64,000 bases of DNA, from positions 75,531,147 to 75,595,146 of the forward strand of contig NC_080694.1 in the NCBI RefSeq assembly GCF_030445035.2. Direction: 5' to 3'. This document shows positions 1-10,214 of the stretch, piece after piece. How positions within the stretch are numbered: the stretch's first letter is position 1; every line of letters starts with the position of its first letter. The translations under genes were made by a program, and so were the position numbers. The stretch comes from Dasypus novemcinctus (taxonomy: Eukaryota; Chordata; Mammalia; Cingulata; Dasypodidae). The notes under the pieces are model-generated. The model had not been told where the DNA came from. It searched no databases and saw only the letters and a program-made list of their open reading frames with translations.

Positions 1-386
1 CTGAGCGGCGGCCTGAGCGGCGGCCTGAGCGGCGGCCTGAGCGGTGGACCAAGAGGTGGACTGAGCTGTGTCCTGAGCAGTGGACTGAGCGGTGGACTGA
101 GCGGTGGACCGAGTGATGGACCAAGAGGTGGACTGAGCTGTGTCCTGAGCTGTAGACCGAGCAGTGGACTGAGCGGTGGACCGAGCAGTGGACTGAGCTG
201 TGGCCTGAGCTGTGGACCAAGCGGTGGCCTGAGCGGTGGACCTTGGCAGTGGTCTGAGCAGTGAACCTTGGCAGTGGACCTTGGCAGTGGACTGAGAGGT
301 GACCTGAGTGGTGGCCTGAGCTGTGGACTGAGCAGTGGCCTGAGCTGTGGACCTTGGCAGTGGACTGAGCAGTGGCCTGAGCTGTG
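1..386. repeat. Minisatellite, 12-bp unit (cut by window edge)
   Basis: Tandem copies of a 12-bp unit, ctgagcggtgga, with frequent agc/gct and gga/gtg variants, fill the first 386 bases and continue beyond the left edge. The units drift after about position 230, where a cttggcagtgga variant appears. No gene signal. Confidence 0.9.
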
Positions 387-1554
387 ACTGTCTAGGGGCA
401 CAGGACGCAGTGGCTGCAGGGAGAAGGTCAGCCTTTCCCTACACCTAGAGGCTCTTTTGGTCAGGAAAAAGGTGGGCAGGGAGAAACCCTCAGAGGCCGG
501 ACATTTGCCGGAGAGAGATTGCTGCAGACAAAAGAGACGGGCTGGCGGTCACCAACAGCAGACAGGGTGGGGCTAGGAACGAGGTGAGAAGGCTCCGGAA
601 ACAGAGAGACCGCGTGTATTTTTAGCCCCTGGGTTGGCGCGTACAATTTCAGCTCCACTGTGAAGCCCCGGCTGGTGGCTGAGCCGCGGATGGACGGGGG
701 CTCCGTCCTGGGGAAGGGGTGGCCGCAGGGCTGAGCGCATGTGCCTGGCTGCTTGCCGTGGTTCCCGTGCTGGCGTCCACGGGCCGCGCAGGGAGGCAGG
801 GTGAGCTCGGCGCTGGAGCGCCCTTCCCGGGGGCTGGGGTGGGCCTAGGCCGGTGGCCCTCCGGTCTGCAGCCTGGCTGGGGCGGCCCGGTCCTGGTGGT
901 CGGCTGGGACCCTGCTGGCCTCAAGGGCAGAGCTCTGGCCCTTGCTGCCCCCCCTCGCTCCTCCCAGGACGCCCAAACCCCCTCCGCGTCCCAGTGTCCG
1001 CCTCCTCGGCGGCCTTTGTGCTCCCTGGCCTCCCCGGAGGCCCCACGCCAGGGGCGGGGACCCGGGGGCATGCGCAGAGGTTCTGTGAGGGGTGACAGCG
1101 AGGGGAATGGAACCGGCCTGGAACCTCAGGAGGGGCCGCACGCAGGGGGCCCAGCTCGGCGGGGACCCCCGGGCTGAGGGACCCTCCCGCCATGTCCAGG
1201 GGGACCAGACCGCCCAAAGCAGGGCTCCTGAGAGCCGCCGACGGCGCACAGCGCAGCTCCCGGCTCCAGCCCGCGCTCGGGGGTGGCGGCCTGAGGGGCC
1301 GGTGTGCTTGCAGTCTGTGTCCTCCTCTGTCTGTCAGTGCCAGGGTAATCGTTTTCATCGGTTTGCTGGCTGCTTCACCCCCAGGTCCCACCCACAGGCA
1401 GGCAGGGGCGGGAGGAGGGTCCCAGTAAGCAGCCTTCACTGCTGCCTGCTGCGCTCGAGACCCCCCCCTCGTGGGCGCGAGGACAGCCGCAGCCAGGCGT
1501 TTAGAGCAGGGACGTGAGCGCGAGAAGCAACTGACGCCAGGAATGGCCCTTGGC
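387..1554. other. GC-rich single-copy stretch, no gene recognised
   Basis: Overlapping open frames on both strands come from high GC content and lack of stops. None shows a recognisable domain, and their compositions are dominated by P, G, A and R. No repeat family recognised. Confidence 0.5.
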
Positions 1555-2110
1555 TGAGGGGGACGGCCAAGGAGGGGGGCAGCCGGGGGGGGGGGGGGTG
1601 CCTGAGAGGTGGGGGGGGCGGGGCGCCGGGGGGTGATGGCCGAGGGGCAGGGGGGACGGTTGAAGGGGGGAACGGCTGATGAGGGTCAGCTGAGGGGGGG
1701 AAGGCTGGGGGGAACGCTGAGGGGGCGGGGGTGATGGGTGAGGGGGGGACGGTGAAGGGGGGATGGCTGAGTGGGGGGGACAGCGGTGGGGGATGGTTGA
1801 GGGGGGAGACGGCTGAGGGGGCGAGCGGGAAGGCCAAGGGGGTTGATGGAGGAGGGGGGGGGATGCTGAGGGGTGGGGGATGGCTGAGGGGCAGGGGGTG
1901 GGCCAAAGTGGGGGAGATGGCCGAGAGGGGGATGGCTGAGGGGGGACAACGCTGGGGGCGGACACTGAGGGGGGAGAGGGGATGGGCGGGGGGGAGGGGA
2001 GGCGGGGGGGCAGGTGGGACGCCTGAGTGGGGGGGGACGGCAGAGCGGGGGACAGCTGAGGGGGCGGGGGGGGGGCGGAGGGGCCGAGAGGACGGCCGAG
2101 GGGGAAGGGG
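1555..2110 (+). repeat. G-rich degenerate minisatellite, G-quadruplex prone
   Basis: The + strand is a run of imperfect units of the type ggggggacggctgag, with many uninterrupted G runs of 4 to 10. C runs on the other strand give long Pro/Ser-rich open frames that are not genes. It directly abuts the CpG island on its right. Confidence 0.8.
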
Positions 2111-2515
2111 CAGCGGCCTGTTGTCTGGGGTCCTGGGGGGTCCGGGGCCAAGCCGGGGCGGGGCGGGGAGGCTCCGAGGGGTCCCGGGCGCCGCTGGAGC
2201 CGGGAGCGAGCGTGCTTGCGTCCGGCCGGCGGCCTCAGGGGCCGCGTGTCCCGCACCGAGCTCCGCCGCTCCCCGCCGCTTCCCGCCGCTCCCCGCCGTT
2301 TCCCCGCCGCCCCCCCGCCCGCCCCCCGCCGCTCCCCCGCCGCTCCCCCGCCGCCCCCCGCCTCTCCCGCTCCCGGCCGCTTCCCTCCCCGACGAAGCGC
2401 TCAGGCCAACGGGCTCAGGCGAGGCGGGGACGCGGGGGGCGACCCCTGCGGGCGGGGCGGGGCGCGGCGCGGAGGGGGGGGGGGCTCCGCTGGACCTTCC
2501 GTTTTTATGAAATGT
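2111..2515. promoter_or_regulatory. CpG island, possible promoter of unknown transcript
   Basis: Very high C+G with dense CpG, including repeated ccgccgctcccc blocks at 2265-2390 and GC-box-like ggggcggggc near 2155 and 2455. No TATA box and no recognisable downstream coding exon. It could be a promoter of a non-coding RNA, or only the CpG-rich flank of the G-rich array. Confidence 0.45.
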
Positions 2516-4121
2516 GGGAAAAGATTTGAGTGTGAAGCAGGGAGCCTGCAGGCCGGAGGCACGTGGACTGGCCTGTCACTACCGGCCGGGGCGGGCAGGG
2601 GGCTTTTGCCATGGGGGCCCGCCGCCCCTTCCTGGCCTCCGCTTCCCTGCGGCTTCCTGAACTGAGCTCAGGATTTTTCTGAAAACCCCGAGTGGACTGA
2701 CGGGGCGTGTGCTCAGCAGCCTCAGCAGGCCTGCGCGCGAAGGGCGCAGCGCGGGGCCAGCCAGGAGGCGCAGACCCAGTCCAGTCCTCCTCAGCCCCAT
2801 GGCCCCGCGTGTCACAGGTGCTGCGCGGAGCCGCTCGCGCGCCTGCGACCACCTGGGGCACGGGCCACTTCCGTCCACCTGGGAGGAGGAGGACGCGGGC
2901 CTTGCATGTGGAAGGCCCCGTGGCACCGCCCAGGCAGGGCTGTGGGAGTGCCGCTGCGCCAGGTCCCCCTCCGCGCTCCTGGAACACCTGGGCGCACCGA
3001 GCCCCCCGGGACCCAGCCGTCCCCAGGGCAACAGAAACGGGAGCCGAGCCCCCGGGCAGCCCGGGTGCAGTGGCCGAGGTGCCAGGCTGACGACAAACCC
3101 TGAAACCTCAGGCGCCGGCGGTTGTTCCAGCCACGAGGCTTGGCGGACGGTCCTGCAGCAGAAGGTAAAGGAGCAGCTAGCTGGTCTTTACCTGTTGGGA
3201 GCCTCCGTGCCCGGAACGTGGCTCCTCGGCTCTGAAAATCCATCCCCTGCAGCGCACTTTGCGGGCCGAGCTGCAGCAGGGGCCAGCTCTTATTCCACTA
3301 GAGCCGACCGAAGCCCCCCATGCCAGGCCCGGCGGGATGCTTCACCGTGGAATTACACTGTTTTGTCCTTGTTGCTGCAGGCACACCCTTGCTGGGAAGT
3401 GGTCCCGAGCTCCCCGGGCTGGGAGCGGTGCAGGGGCAGGGGTCTGGTTGAGGTCGAGCACCCAGGTGAGGGCAGGAGCATGCTGGGGCTCCCTTCCAGG
3501 GGCTGGCCCCCGGCCCCCGCCCCTGCCCGGGACAAGCCCAGCTGGCGAGGGTGGCACGGTCACCCGGCCAGGGGTCGGGACATGTTCCCCGGAGCTCTGC
3601 CTGTGGGCGTGGGTGCCGTGAGGGCGTCACGGGCTGCACTTGCCACCCGTGTTTCCTAATCCCACCCTGCTGGTGGGTGGGGGCCCAGAGCAGATGACTT
3701 TGATTGAGAGAAAAGAAGGGATGTGGCAATTTCTGGCCCGTTTGGTAAGGAGAAGTGAAACCACAGCATGCTTCTCAAGTCGCCAGGACGCTTCCTGCTC
3801 TCCCCCTGCCTTGTGGCCTGCGTGTCCCCTGAATTCGTGGTATCTCCTTGTTAGGCCAACCCTGCAGCCTCCTGGGGCCTGGAGTTCCTACCAAAGGAAG
3901 GGAAGGCGATTGCTCGGAAATGAACCCAACACTTAATCTCTCTTAGAGAGCAGTTATAGCTTTAAGAAGCATGCTGCTTAAAATACAACTATTTGTATGC
4001 AAGTCCTTCCTTTCTTGCTCACGAAATGTCTGCTCTCCCTATTTCTTTGATTTTAGTAAATTGGCTAGAGATGGATTTTTAATCTAATCTTTTAGATATC
4101 ATATTTACATAGTTAATAAAT
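2516..4121. other. No gene recognised; GC falls sharply after about 3.65 kb
   Basis: The sequence is GC-rich to about 3.65 kb, then becomes AT-rich. Open frames here lack domains. No repeat family that I recognise. Confidence 0.4.
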
Positions 4122-4135
4122 GAAAAGGGTATCAT

Positions 4136-4541
4136 GGGAAGCGGACTTGGCCCAGTGGTTAGGGGCGTCCGTCTACCACGTGGGAGGTCCGCAGTTCAAA
4201 CCTGGGCCCTCCTTGACCCGTGTGGAGCTGGCCCATGCACAGTGCTGATGCACAGAAGGAGTGTCATGCCACGCAGGGGTGTCCCCCGCGTAGGGGAGCC
4301 CCACACCACCAAGGAGTGCGCCCCATAAGGAGAGCCACCCAGCGCGAAAGAAAGTCCAGCCAGGAATGGTGCCGCAACACACGGACACCTGATGCAGCAA
4401 GATGACACAACAAGAAGAAACACAGATTCCAGTGCCACTGACAACTACAGAAGCCAACAAAGAAGACGCAGCAGATAGATACAGAGAACCAGGCGGGGGG
4501 GGGGGGGGGTTTAAATAAATAAATAAATCTTTAAAAAAAAA
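4136..4541 (+). mobile_element. tRNA-derived SINE, about 400 bp, + orientation
   Basis: The head carries a pol III A box (tggcccagtgg) and a B box (gttcaaacctgg). The body has the diagnostic block around gtggagctggcccatgc, and the 3' end has aaataaataaataaatc followed by an A run. A diverged 13-bp target duplication flanks it (4122-4134 and 4546-4558, 11 of 13 identical). It matches the armadillo-type SINE. A G run interrupts the tail at 4495-4510. Confidence 0.93.
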
Positions 4542-4599
4542 GGAAGAGAAGGCTATCAGCAGGAATGTGGGGGAATGTGGGAAGCACCCCTGCTCCGTC

Positions 4600-5175
4600 C
4601 TCATCCAGGTTCCCTCGCCTTGCCCCGTATGCTACCATTTTGTGTCATGTTTATCCTCCCAGTGCTTCTTTATGTGAACAAGAACACTTCTGTTTCCCTT
4701 TCTTATACAAACAGCATGTCATATACCCTTTGCTCCTTGATTTTTAAACTTTAAGGAAATTTTCCAGGATCCTTCCAGATCAGCACATACACCTCTTCCT
4801 TGTGCCTTCTTCTTCTTTTTGACGGCTGTATAGTATTCCCCTGGTAGACATACCAGAGCTGTGTTCAACAGCCCCTCTGGCAGGACAGTTCTGATCATCG
4901 TTACTGCAGATGAGGCCGTGATGGGTAACCTTCTCCCTAGGCAGGTTTGTGTGCGAGTGGATCTATAGGGTGGATTCTCTGCTGGGATTTCTGGGTCAAG
5001 GGGCAACACATCTTTGATTTGGGTTGACATGGAGGGACCTGCTCCACAGGATCGTGCCATCGATGTATGGGGGGAGTGTCTCCCTTCCACCTCTCGCATA
5101 CTGGTGTCAAACTTTTGGAATTTTGTCAACCCGGGAAAGATTTACTTAAGTTTAACATGGGAGCATGCAGGCTAC
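4600..5175 (-). mobile_element. Old L1 3'-end fragment, minus orientation
   Basis: Read on the minus strand it has the familiar L1 ORF2 tail, with a residue string like EYYTAVKKKK near 4830. The plus strand has the complementary gctgtatagtattcc motif and the ggatttctgggtcaagg motif near 4990. Many stops and frameshifts; no function expected. Confidence 0.7.
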
Positions 5176-5179
5176 TCCT

Positions 5180-5613
5180 TGGTATTAGTCAGCCAAAGGG
5201 GTGCTGATGCAAAATACCAGGAATTGGTTGGTTTTATGAAGGGTATTTATGTGGGCTAGGAGCTTACAGATACCAGGCCATAAAGCGTAAGTTACTTCCC
5301 TCTCCAAAGTCTATGTTCACGTGTTGGAGCAGGATGGCTGCCGACGTCTGCCAGGGTTCAGGCTTCCTGGGTTCCTCTCTTCCTGGGCTCCAGCTCAGGC
5401 TTCAGCATCAAATTCCAACATCAGAAGCCCTCAACTCTGTCCTTTGCCTTTTACCTGTGAGTCTCTGCCCACCAAGGGGTGGGGACTCAACACCCTAATG
5501 ATGTGGCCCAATCAAAGCCCGAATCAGAACTCAACCATGCCCAGGTACAGACCACATTACAAACGTAATCCAGTATCTATTTTTGGACTTCATAACCATA
5601 TCAAACTGCTATA
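5180..5613 (-). mobile_element. MaLR/ERVL-type LTR, 3' LTR of minus-strand provirus
   Basis: On the minus strand the LTR begins with a TGTAGCAGTTTGA-like start (here tatagcag) and ends in ggctgactaata. That end is shared with mammalian MaLR LTRs, whose internal region begins gaatttggtaccgag. A purine-rich tract (cagagggtggag on the minus strand, 5614-5625) sits directly upstream of the LTR, where a polypurine tract belongs. Confidence 0.75.
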
Positions 5614-6486
5614 CTCCACCCTCTGAATTCCAAAAAGACATTATAACATTCAAAAAACCTTAAATCAGTAACAATGCAAGTACTAAATCATTTCATAATC
5701 AATTTAAAGAAATACGGTTTGTCTCAAGGCAAAGTCCCACCTGGATATAGACCTCTGAAATTATGAAACAATTTATCTGCTTCCAGCACACAAATGGACA
5801 GAAAAAAGACAAACCTTTTCATTATAATAAGGAGAAACTGGGAGGGAAACATGAGTCACGGTTTCTCTGCAGTTCAGTAGAGCTGCAGGGCATCCTCCGC
5901 TCGATTTCAGAGTCTGAGAGTCATTCTTAAGGAGAGGGCTTCTTCTCCTTGGTGTCTCATGGGGACCCACCCTTCCCACCGCCTGGCCCAATGGCTGTTT
6001 TCTTGGTTCCACCCTCTTCAAGCATCTGGGTGTCAACCAAGCTCCAGACCTCTCCCTCCAAGAGTGTTGGGGTGATTGCCATGCCTTACCCAAACTCTGG
6101 GTTAGAGTCTTAACCGCCCTTGCACAGTGACGTGAAGACAACATTCCCCCTAACCTTTGGCATACAGGCTCAGCACACTCAGAGCAAGGAGTTGACCACC
6201 TGGCCTTGTCTAATCCATGGGGGACAGTCCACCCCTCTCCGACCTGTGGGGTGCTGACCTTAGCTGCCCTAATCCTTGGGGAATGTGCTCCACCCTCTCT
6301 GTACCCTGGGGCAGCAAAACTCTCCCAGAACATCATCCACTCTTTTCAGCTGCTGGGGCAAACTCACCTCTGCACACCTGGGTGGGGCTCCTCTCGGCCC
6401 AAGGTGACGTCCTCATTCCAGATCTCAGCCTCCATGGTTTCCTCTTGAAGCTGTTTCTCCTTCACTCCCTCCTTTCCATGTCCTTT

Positions 6487-7059
6487 TTATTCCAGGCTGA
6501 CAGTGGTTTTGTTATACAGCTCTCTCAAAAAGTCTGTTGGTTTAGCATGCAGGAAGCAGGGGTCCAAGCCATCAGACAATAAGACTTCCCACAGATCTTT
6601 CCAACATAATTCCATCTTAAGTCCTGATTTACCAGTTCTAAGTTTAGTTAAGTTCTCCAGTGGGGCACTTTCATCTGGAAGCTTGATTTCCAGAGGCTCG
6701 GACTTTCCAGAATTTGTTTCTGTTTTCTTTGTACCCATCAGTTCAGTCCTTAGCTTATCCCTCTCGTCTAGCATTTTGCTATAAGCTGCTAGCAGAAGCC
6801 AAGCCGCATTCTCTGCATTTACTTTGGAAATTTCTGCAGCTAAATGCCCAGGCTCACCATTTTCAAATTCTGCCTTCCATAAAACACCAGGAGTTAATCT
6901 TGCTAAGTTCTCTGCAACACTAAAACACGGATAGCCTTTCCTCCAGTTTCCAATAATAGTTTCATCATTTACTTCTAAGACATCATAAAAAGTCTCTTTA
7001 GCATCCATATTGCTATCAACAGTCTCTTCAAAGCACTGTAGGTCTTTTCTCCCAAGCAT
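6487..7059 (-). pseudogene. Gag-like remnant of the endogenous retrovirus
   Basis: A 190-codon open frame on the minus strand lies in the first part of the provirus interior, where gag is expected. Composition is that of a real protein: acidic and Lys-rich, with heptad-like Leu/Glu spacing around residues 75-115 that could form a coiled coil. Assignment to gag rests on position in the element and a general resemblance to ERVL-type gag products. The upstream part of the reading frame is displaced by the inserted LTR, so this is a fragment and not a working viral gene. It is not a host gene: no splice signals or promoter of its own. Confidence 0.55.
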
Positions 7060-7093
7060 CTGACAATTCCTCCAAAGAATACCCCTTACCCAT

Positions 7094-7646
7094 TGTAGCA
7101 GTTTGATAGGGTTATGAATTCCAAAAATGATATTGAATTATGTTTCTAATCTGGTCTGTACCACCCCCCCACCAAGGGGTGGGGGAGTTTGATGCTGAAG
7201 TCTTAAGCTGGAGCCCCAGGAAGTCAGCTCACAGAGGAAAGAGAAGCCAGCCCCAGGAAGAGAGGGCCTGAGCCAGGAGAAGAACACAGAGGAATAGCGA
7301 TGGCTCCTTAGACACGGCAGAAACCCCAGGGAGAGAGACAGAGCCATTAACCTGGTAGTCTACAGCTGACCTTGTGGAGAGAGCCAAAGCCTAGAAAGCC
7401 TCATAGTCTACAGCTGGCCTTGTGGAGAAAACAGAGGCGCTGAGCCCAGAGGAACCCAGGAAGCCTGAACCCTGGCAGACGTCGGCACCCATCTTGCTCC
7501 AACACGTGGAAACAGACTTTGGTGAGGGAAGTGCCTTATGCTTCATGGCCTGGTATCTGTAAGCTTCTACCCCAAATAAATACCCTTTATAAAAACCAGC
7601 AGATTTCTGGTATTTTGCATCAGCACCCCTTTGGCTGATTGATACA
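7094..7646 (+). mobile_element. Solo MaLR-type LTR, + orientation, nested in the provirus
   Basis: A complete LTR begins tgtagcagtttgat and ends ggctgattgataca (TG...CA). It is flanked by a perfect 5-bp target duplication, cccat, at 7089-7093 and 7647-7651. It is the same LTR family as its host element but opposite in orientation. It contains a short internal duplication near 7355-7440, where cagctgaccttgtgg recurs. Confidence 0.85.
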
Positions 7647-7711
7647 CCCATTTATAAAACCATTCCAGCATTTCGGTAATTGCAAAAGCACTTCCCCACG
7701 CCTCGGTACCA

Positions 7712-7751
7712 AATTCTATGTTAGTCAGCCAAACCCTATCCAACTGCTACG
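7712..7751 (-). mobile_element. Remnant of the provirus 5' LTR
   Basis: Only the two LTR ends remain, joined by a deletion: the minus-strand end ggctgactaacat next to the internal region, then the beginning of the LTR (tagcagttggatagg). About 90 percent of the LTR is missing. Confidence 0.55.
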
Positions 7752-7944
7752 TCCTCCTTCCTGCATCTCCTTTGGATGAACCTCCGTCTTCTCCTTCATG
7801 TCAGGTATTTTAAATTGGCTCCCACTTTTGATCACAGAGTTGGCCATCTTTATTTCCTCTGTGATCATCGCGGTTATGAACGGGTTCTGCCAGGGCTGGT
7901 GGGCGAGTAACTGCAGTCCAGTCTTGGTTACTGCGTAGAGCCAA
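7752..7944. other. No feature recognised
   Basis: Single-copy sequence between the provirus remnant and the minisatellite. No open frame of note and no recognised repeat. Confidence 0.4.
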
Positions 7945-9030
7945 CAGCTGCAGGTGGGGCTTGCGTGCAGGTGGGGCTTGCGTGCAGGTGGGGGCTTACG
8001 TGCAGGTGGGGCTTACATGCAGGTGGGGTTTACGTGCAGGCGGGGGCTTACGTGCAGGCGGGGGCTTACGTGCAGGCGGGGGCTTACAGGCAGGCGGGGG
8101 CTTACGTGCAGGCGGGGGCTTGCGTGCAGGTGGGGGCTTACAGGCAGGCGGGGGCTTACAGGCAGGCGGGGGCTTACGTGCAGGTGGGGCTTGTGTGCAG
8201 GTGGGGCTTACAGGCAGGCGGGGGCTTACGTGCAGGTGGGGCTTGCGTGCAGGTGGGGCTTACAGGCAGGCGGGGGCTTACGTGCAGGTGGGGCTTACGT
8301 GCAGTGGGGCTTGCGTGCAGGTGGGGGCTTACAGGCGGGCGCTTACGTGCAGGTGGGGCTTACGTGCAGGTGGGGCTTGCGTGCAGGTGGGGGCTTACGT
8401 GCAGGTGGGGCTTACGTGCAGGTGGGGTTTACGTGCAGGCGGGGGCTTATGTGCAGGCGGGGGCTTACGTGCAGGCGGGGGCTTACAGGCAGGCGGGGGC
8501 TTACGTGCAGGCGGGGGCTTACGTGCAGGCGGGGGCTTACAGGCAGGCGGGGGCTTACAGGCAGGCGGGGGCTTACGTGCAGACGGGGGCTTACGTGCAG
8601 GCGGGGGCTTACAGGCAGGTGGGGCTTACGTGCAGGTGGGGGCTTACGTGCAGGTGGGGGCTTACAGGCAGGTGGGGCTTATATGCAGGTGGGGGCTTGC
8701 GTGCAGGTGGGGCTTACAGGCAGGTGGGGCTTACGTACAGGTGGGGGCTTACGTGCAGGCGGGGGCTTACAGGCAGGCGGGGGCTTACGTGCAGGCGGGG
8801 GCTTGCGTGCAGACGGGGGCTTACGTGCAGGCGGGGGCTTACAGGCAGGTGGGGCTTACGTGCAGGTGGGGGCTTACGTGCAGGTGGGGGCTTACAGGCA
8901 GGTGGGGGCTTGCGTGCAGGTGGGGCTTACAGGCAGGTGGGGCTTACGTACAGGTGGGGGCTTACGTGCAGGCGGGGGCTTACAGGCAGGTGGGGCTTAT
9001 ATGCAAGTAGGGGCTTACATGTAGGTAGGT
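7945..9030 (+). repeat. Minisatellite, 17/18-bp unit, with higher-order structure
   Basis: Tandem units of ggggcttacgtgcaggtg with 17- and 18-bp length variants and cgtg/cagg, gcttac/gcttgc base variants; roughly 60 units. Blocks recur: the distinctive ggtggggtttacgtgcag appears near 8023 and again about 396 bp later near 8419, and a block of about 230 bp around 8680 recurs near 8910. All three + frames are open because the unit lacks stops. Confidence 0.95.
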
Positions 9031-9640
9031 GGCTTATATAGTTTAGATGGGATTGGCCTCGGATTTTAAAATTTGTTATTCTTAATATCAACAATGTTTA
9101 ATTTTCTATACCTTGTATAAATATTCTTTTGTATTTATTCAATATTTAATAAAACAAATGAAAAATACAAAAGCCCGAGCCTTCCTGAATAGATGCTGAA
9201 ACATGAAAATGAAAAAGGAGGGCCTGCTCTTGGGCTGTGTGGGATGCACGTGGCCCCTCTTGTCCTGGACGGGACAGTGGGGGCCGCTGCGCCTCGAGCT
9301 TTGCACACTCCTCTAGCCGGCCACGAGGTTTGTTCGATAGATACGCATGGTTTTGTTGAATGTATAGAGGTGGACATGAGGACATTCTCCACCATCCCAG
9401 CCCACCACTGGCGCTGTAGAACTGGGCCTTGGTGGGAAAGCTGCACGAAACGGAAAAGTGAAAAATGAATTGCTTAAACCAGGTAAATACTGATTTTGCT
9501 CTTTACCAAGGAGGTGTGAGGCTGAGGGTCCAGGGGGTCCGTGGGCTTCCTGGAAACGGCTCCTGCCCTGGGGCCCCCACCCGTGGGCCTGCTCTGGGAG
9601 AGGCCGGGAGCCTGAGGCGGAGGAGAAGCCCGGGAGGCTG
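9031..9640. other. No gene recognised; AT-rich then mixed
   Basis: The AT-rich part at 9050-9170 and the following sequence contain no recognisable coding exon. An aataaa motif near 9148 has no associated gene. Confidence 0.4.
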
Positions 9641-9738
9641 AAGAGGAGCAGGGAGCTCGCTCTCCTGATTTCTTTTTAAGAAGGAGCCCAGATTGAACCT
9701 GGGACCTGGTCCGTGGGAGGCAGGCGCCCATCCGCGCC
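9641..9738 (-). mobile_element. SINE head fragment, minus orientation
   Basis: Contains the complement of a tRNA-derived SINE head: gattgaacctgggacctggt followed by ggaggcaggcgccc. It is interrupted by the next SINE. Confidence 0.55.
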
Positions 9739-9750
9739 CCTACATTCTTT

Positions 9751-10067
9751 TTTTTAAGGTTTTATTTTACTTGCTTTATTTACCGCCCCTCCCCAGGTGG
9801 CTCTCTCTTCTGTCTGCTCCTCATTTGCTCGTCTTCTCCAGGAGGCACCGGGAACTGAACCCGGGACCTCTCACGAGGGAGGCGAGGTCCAAGGGCCTGA
9901 GCCAATCTGCCCCCTGCCCGCTGTGCGTTAGCTCACTGTGGGGTGGAGTCTGGCTCGCTGGCAGGAGGGGGTGTCATCTCATCATCGTCTTTAGGAGCCT
10001 CTGGGACTGAACCCGGGACCTTCCATGCACAGCAGGCACCCAGGGGCTTGAGCCACATCCACTTCCC
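9751..10067 (-). mobile_element. tRNA-derived SINE, minus orientation, two heads
   Basis: A T-rich tail complement at 9751-9790 is followed by two separate head motifs of the form tgaacccgggacct (about 9853 and 10008). This suggests a dimer or one SINE within another. A perfect 12-bp target duplication, cctacattcttt, flanks it at 9739-9750 and 10068-10079. Confidence 0.8.
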
Positions 10068-10214
10068 CCTACATTCTTTAACAGTTGAAACCCGGGAATC
10101 CACAGGACACCAGAAGGGGGCCGTGAGGGGCAGTGGGTGAAGCAGGTGGACAAGGCACAGCCAGGAAGGGCCCTCCTGGGCCTTCACCTGTGGGGCCTGC
10201 GGGCCTCGTGGCAG

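Larger units (their letters stand above)
5614..7711 (-). mobile_element. Internal region of minus-strand MaLR/ERVL provirus, split by an LTR insertion
   Basis: Minus-strand reading: the internal region starts at about 7711 with gaatttggtaccgaggcg, the hallmark post-LTR sequence of MaLR elements. It runs to 7652, is interrupted by a younger LTR (7094-7646), resumes at 7088 and ends at the purine tract beside the 3' LTR. A gag-like open frame survives in the middle. The remainder has stops in all frames. I see no pol or env. Confidence 0.7.

Noticed and set aside
2505-2570. Peptide with MKCGKRFEC, like a zinc-finger start
   Set aside because: Only one half-motif, with no histidines or further fingers; chance.
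4136-4210. Possible functional tRNA genes at SINE heads
   Set aside because: A and B boxes are present, but the bodies continue into 400-bp SINE sequence with A-rich tails and target duplications.
7954-9041. Open frames of about 350 codons in all three + frames
   Set aside because: They lie wholly in the 17/18-bp minisatellite; simultaneous opening of all frames shows a repeat artefact, not coding.
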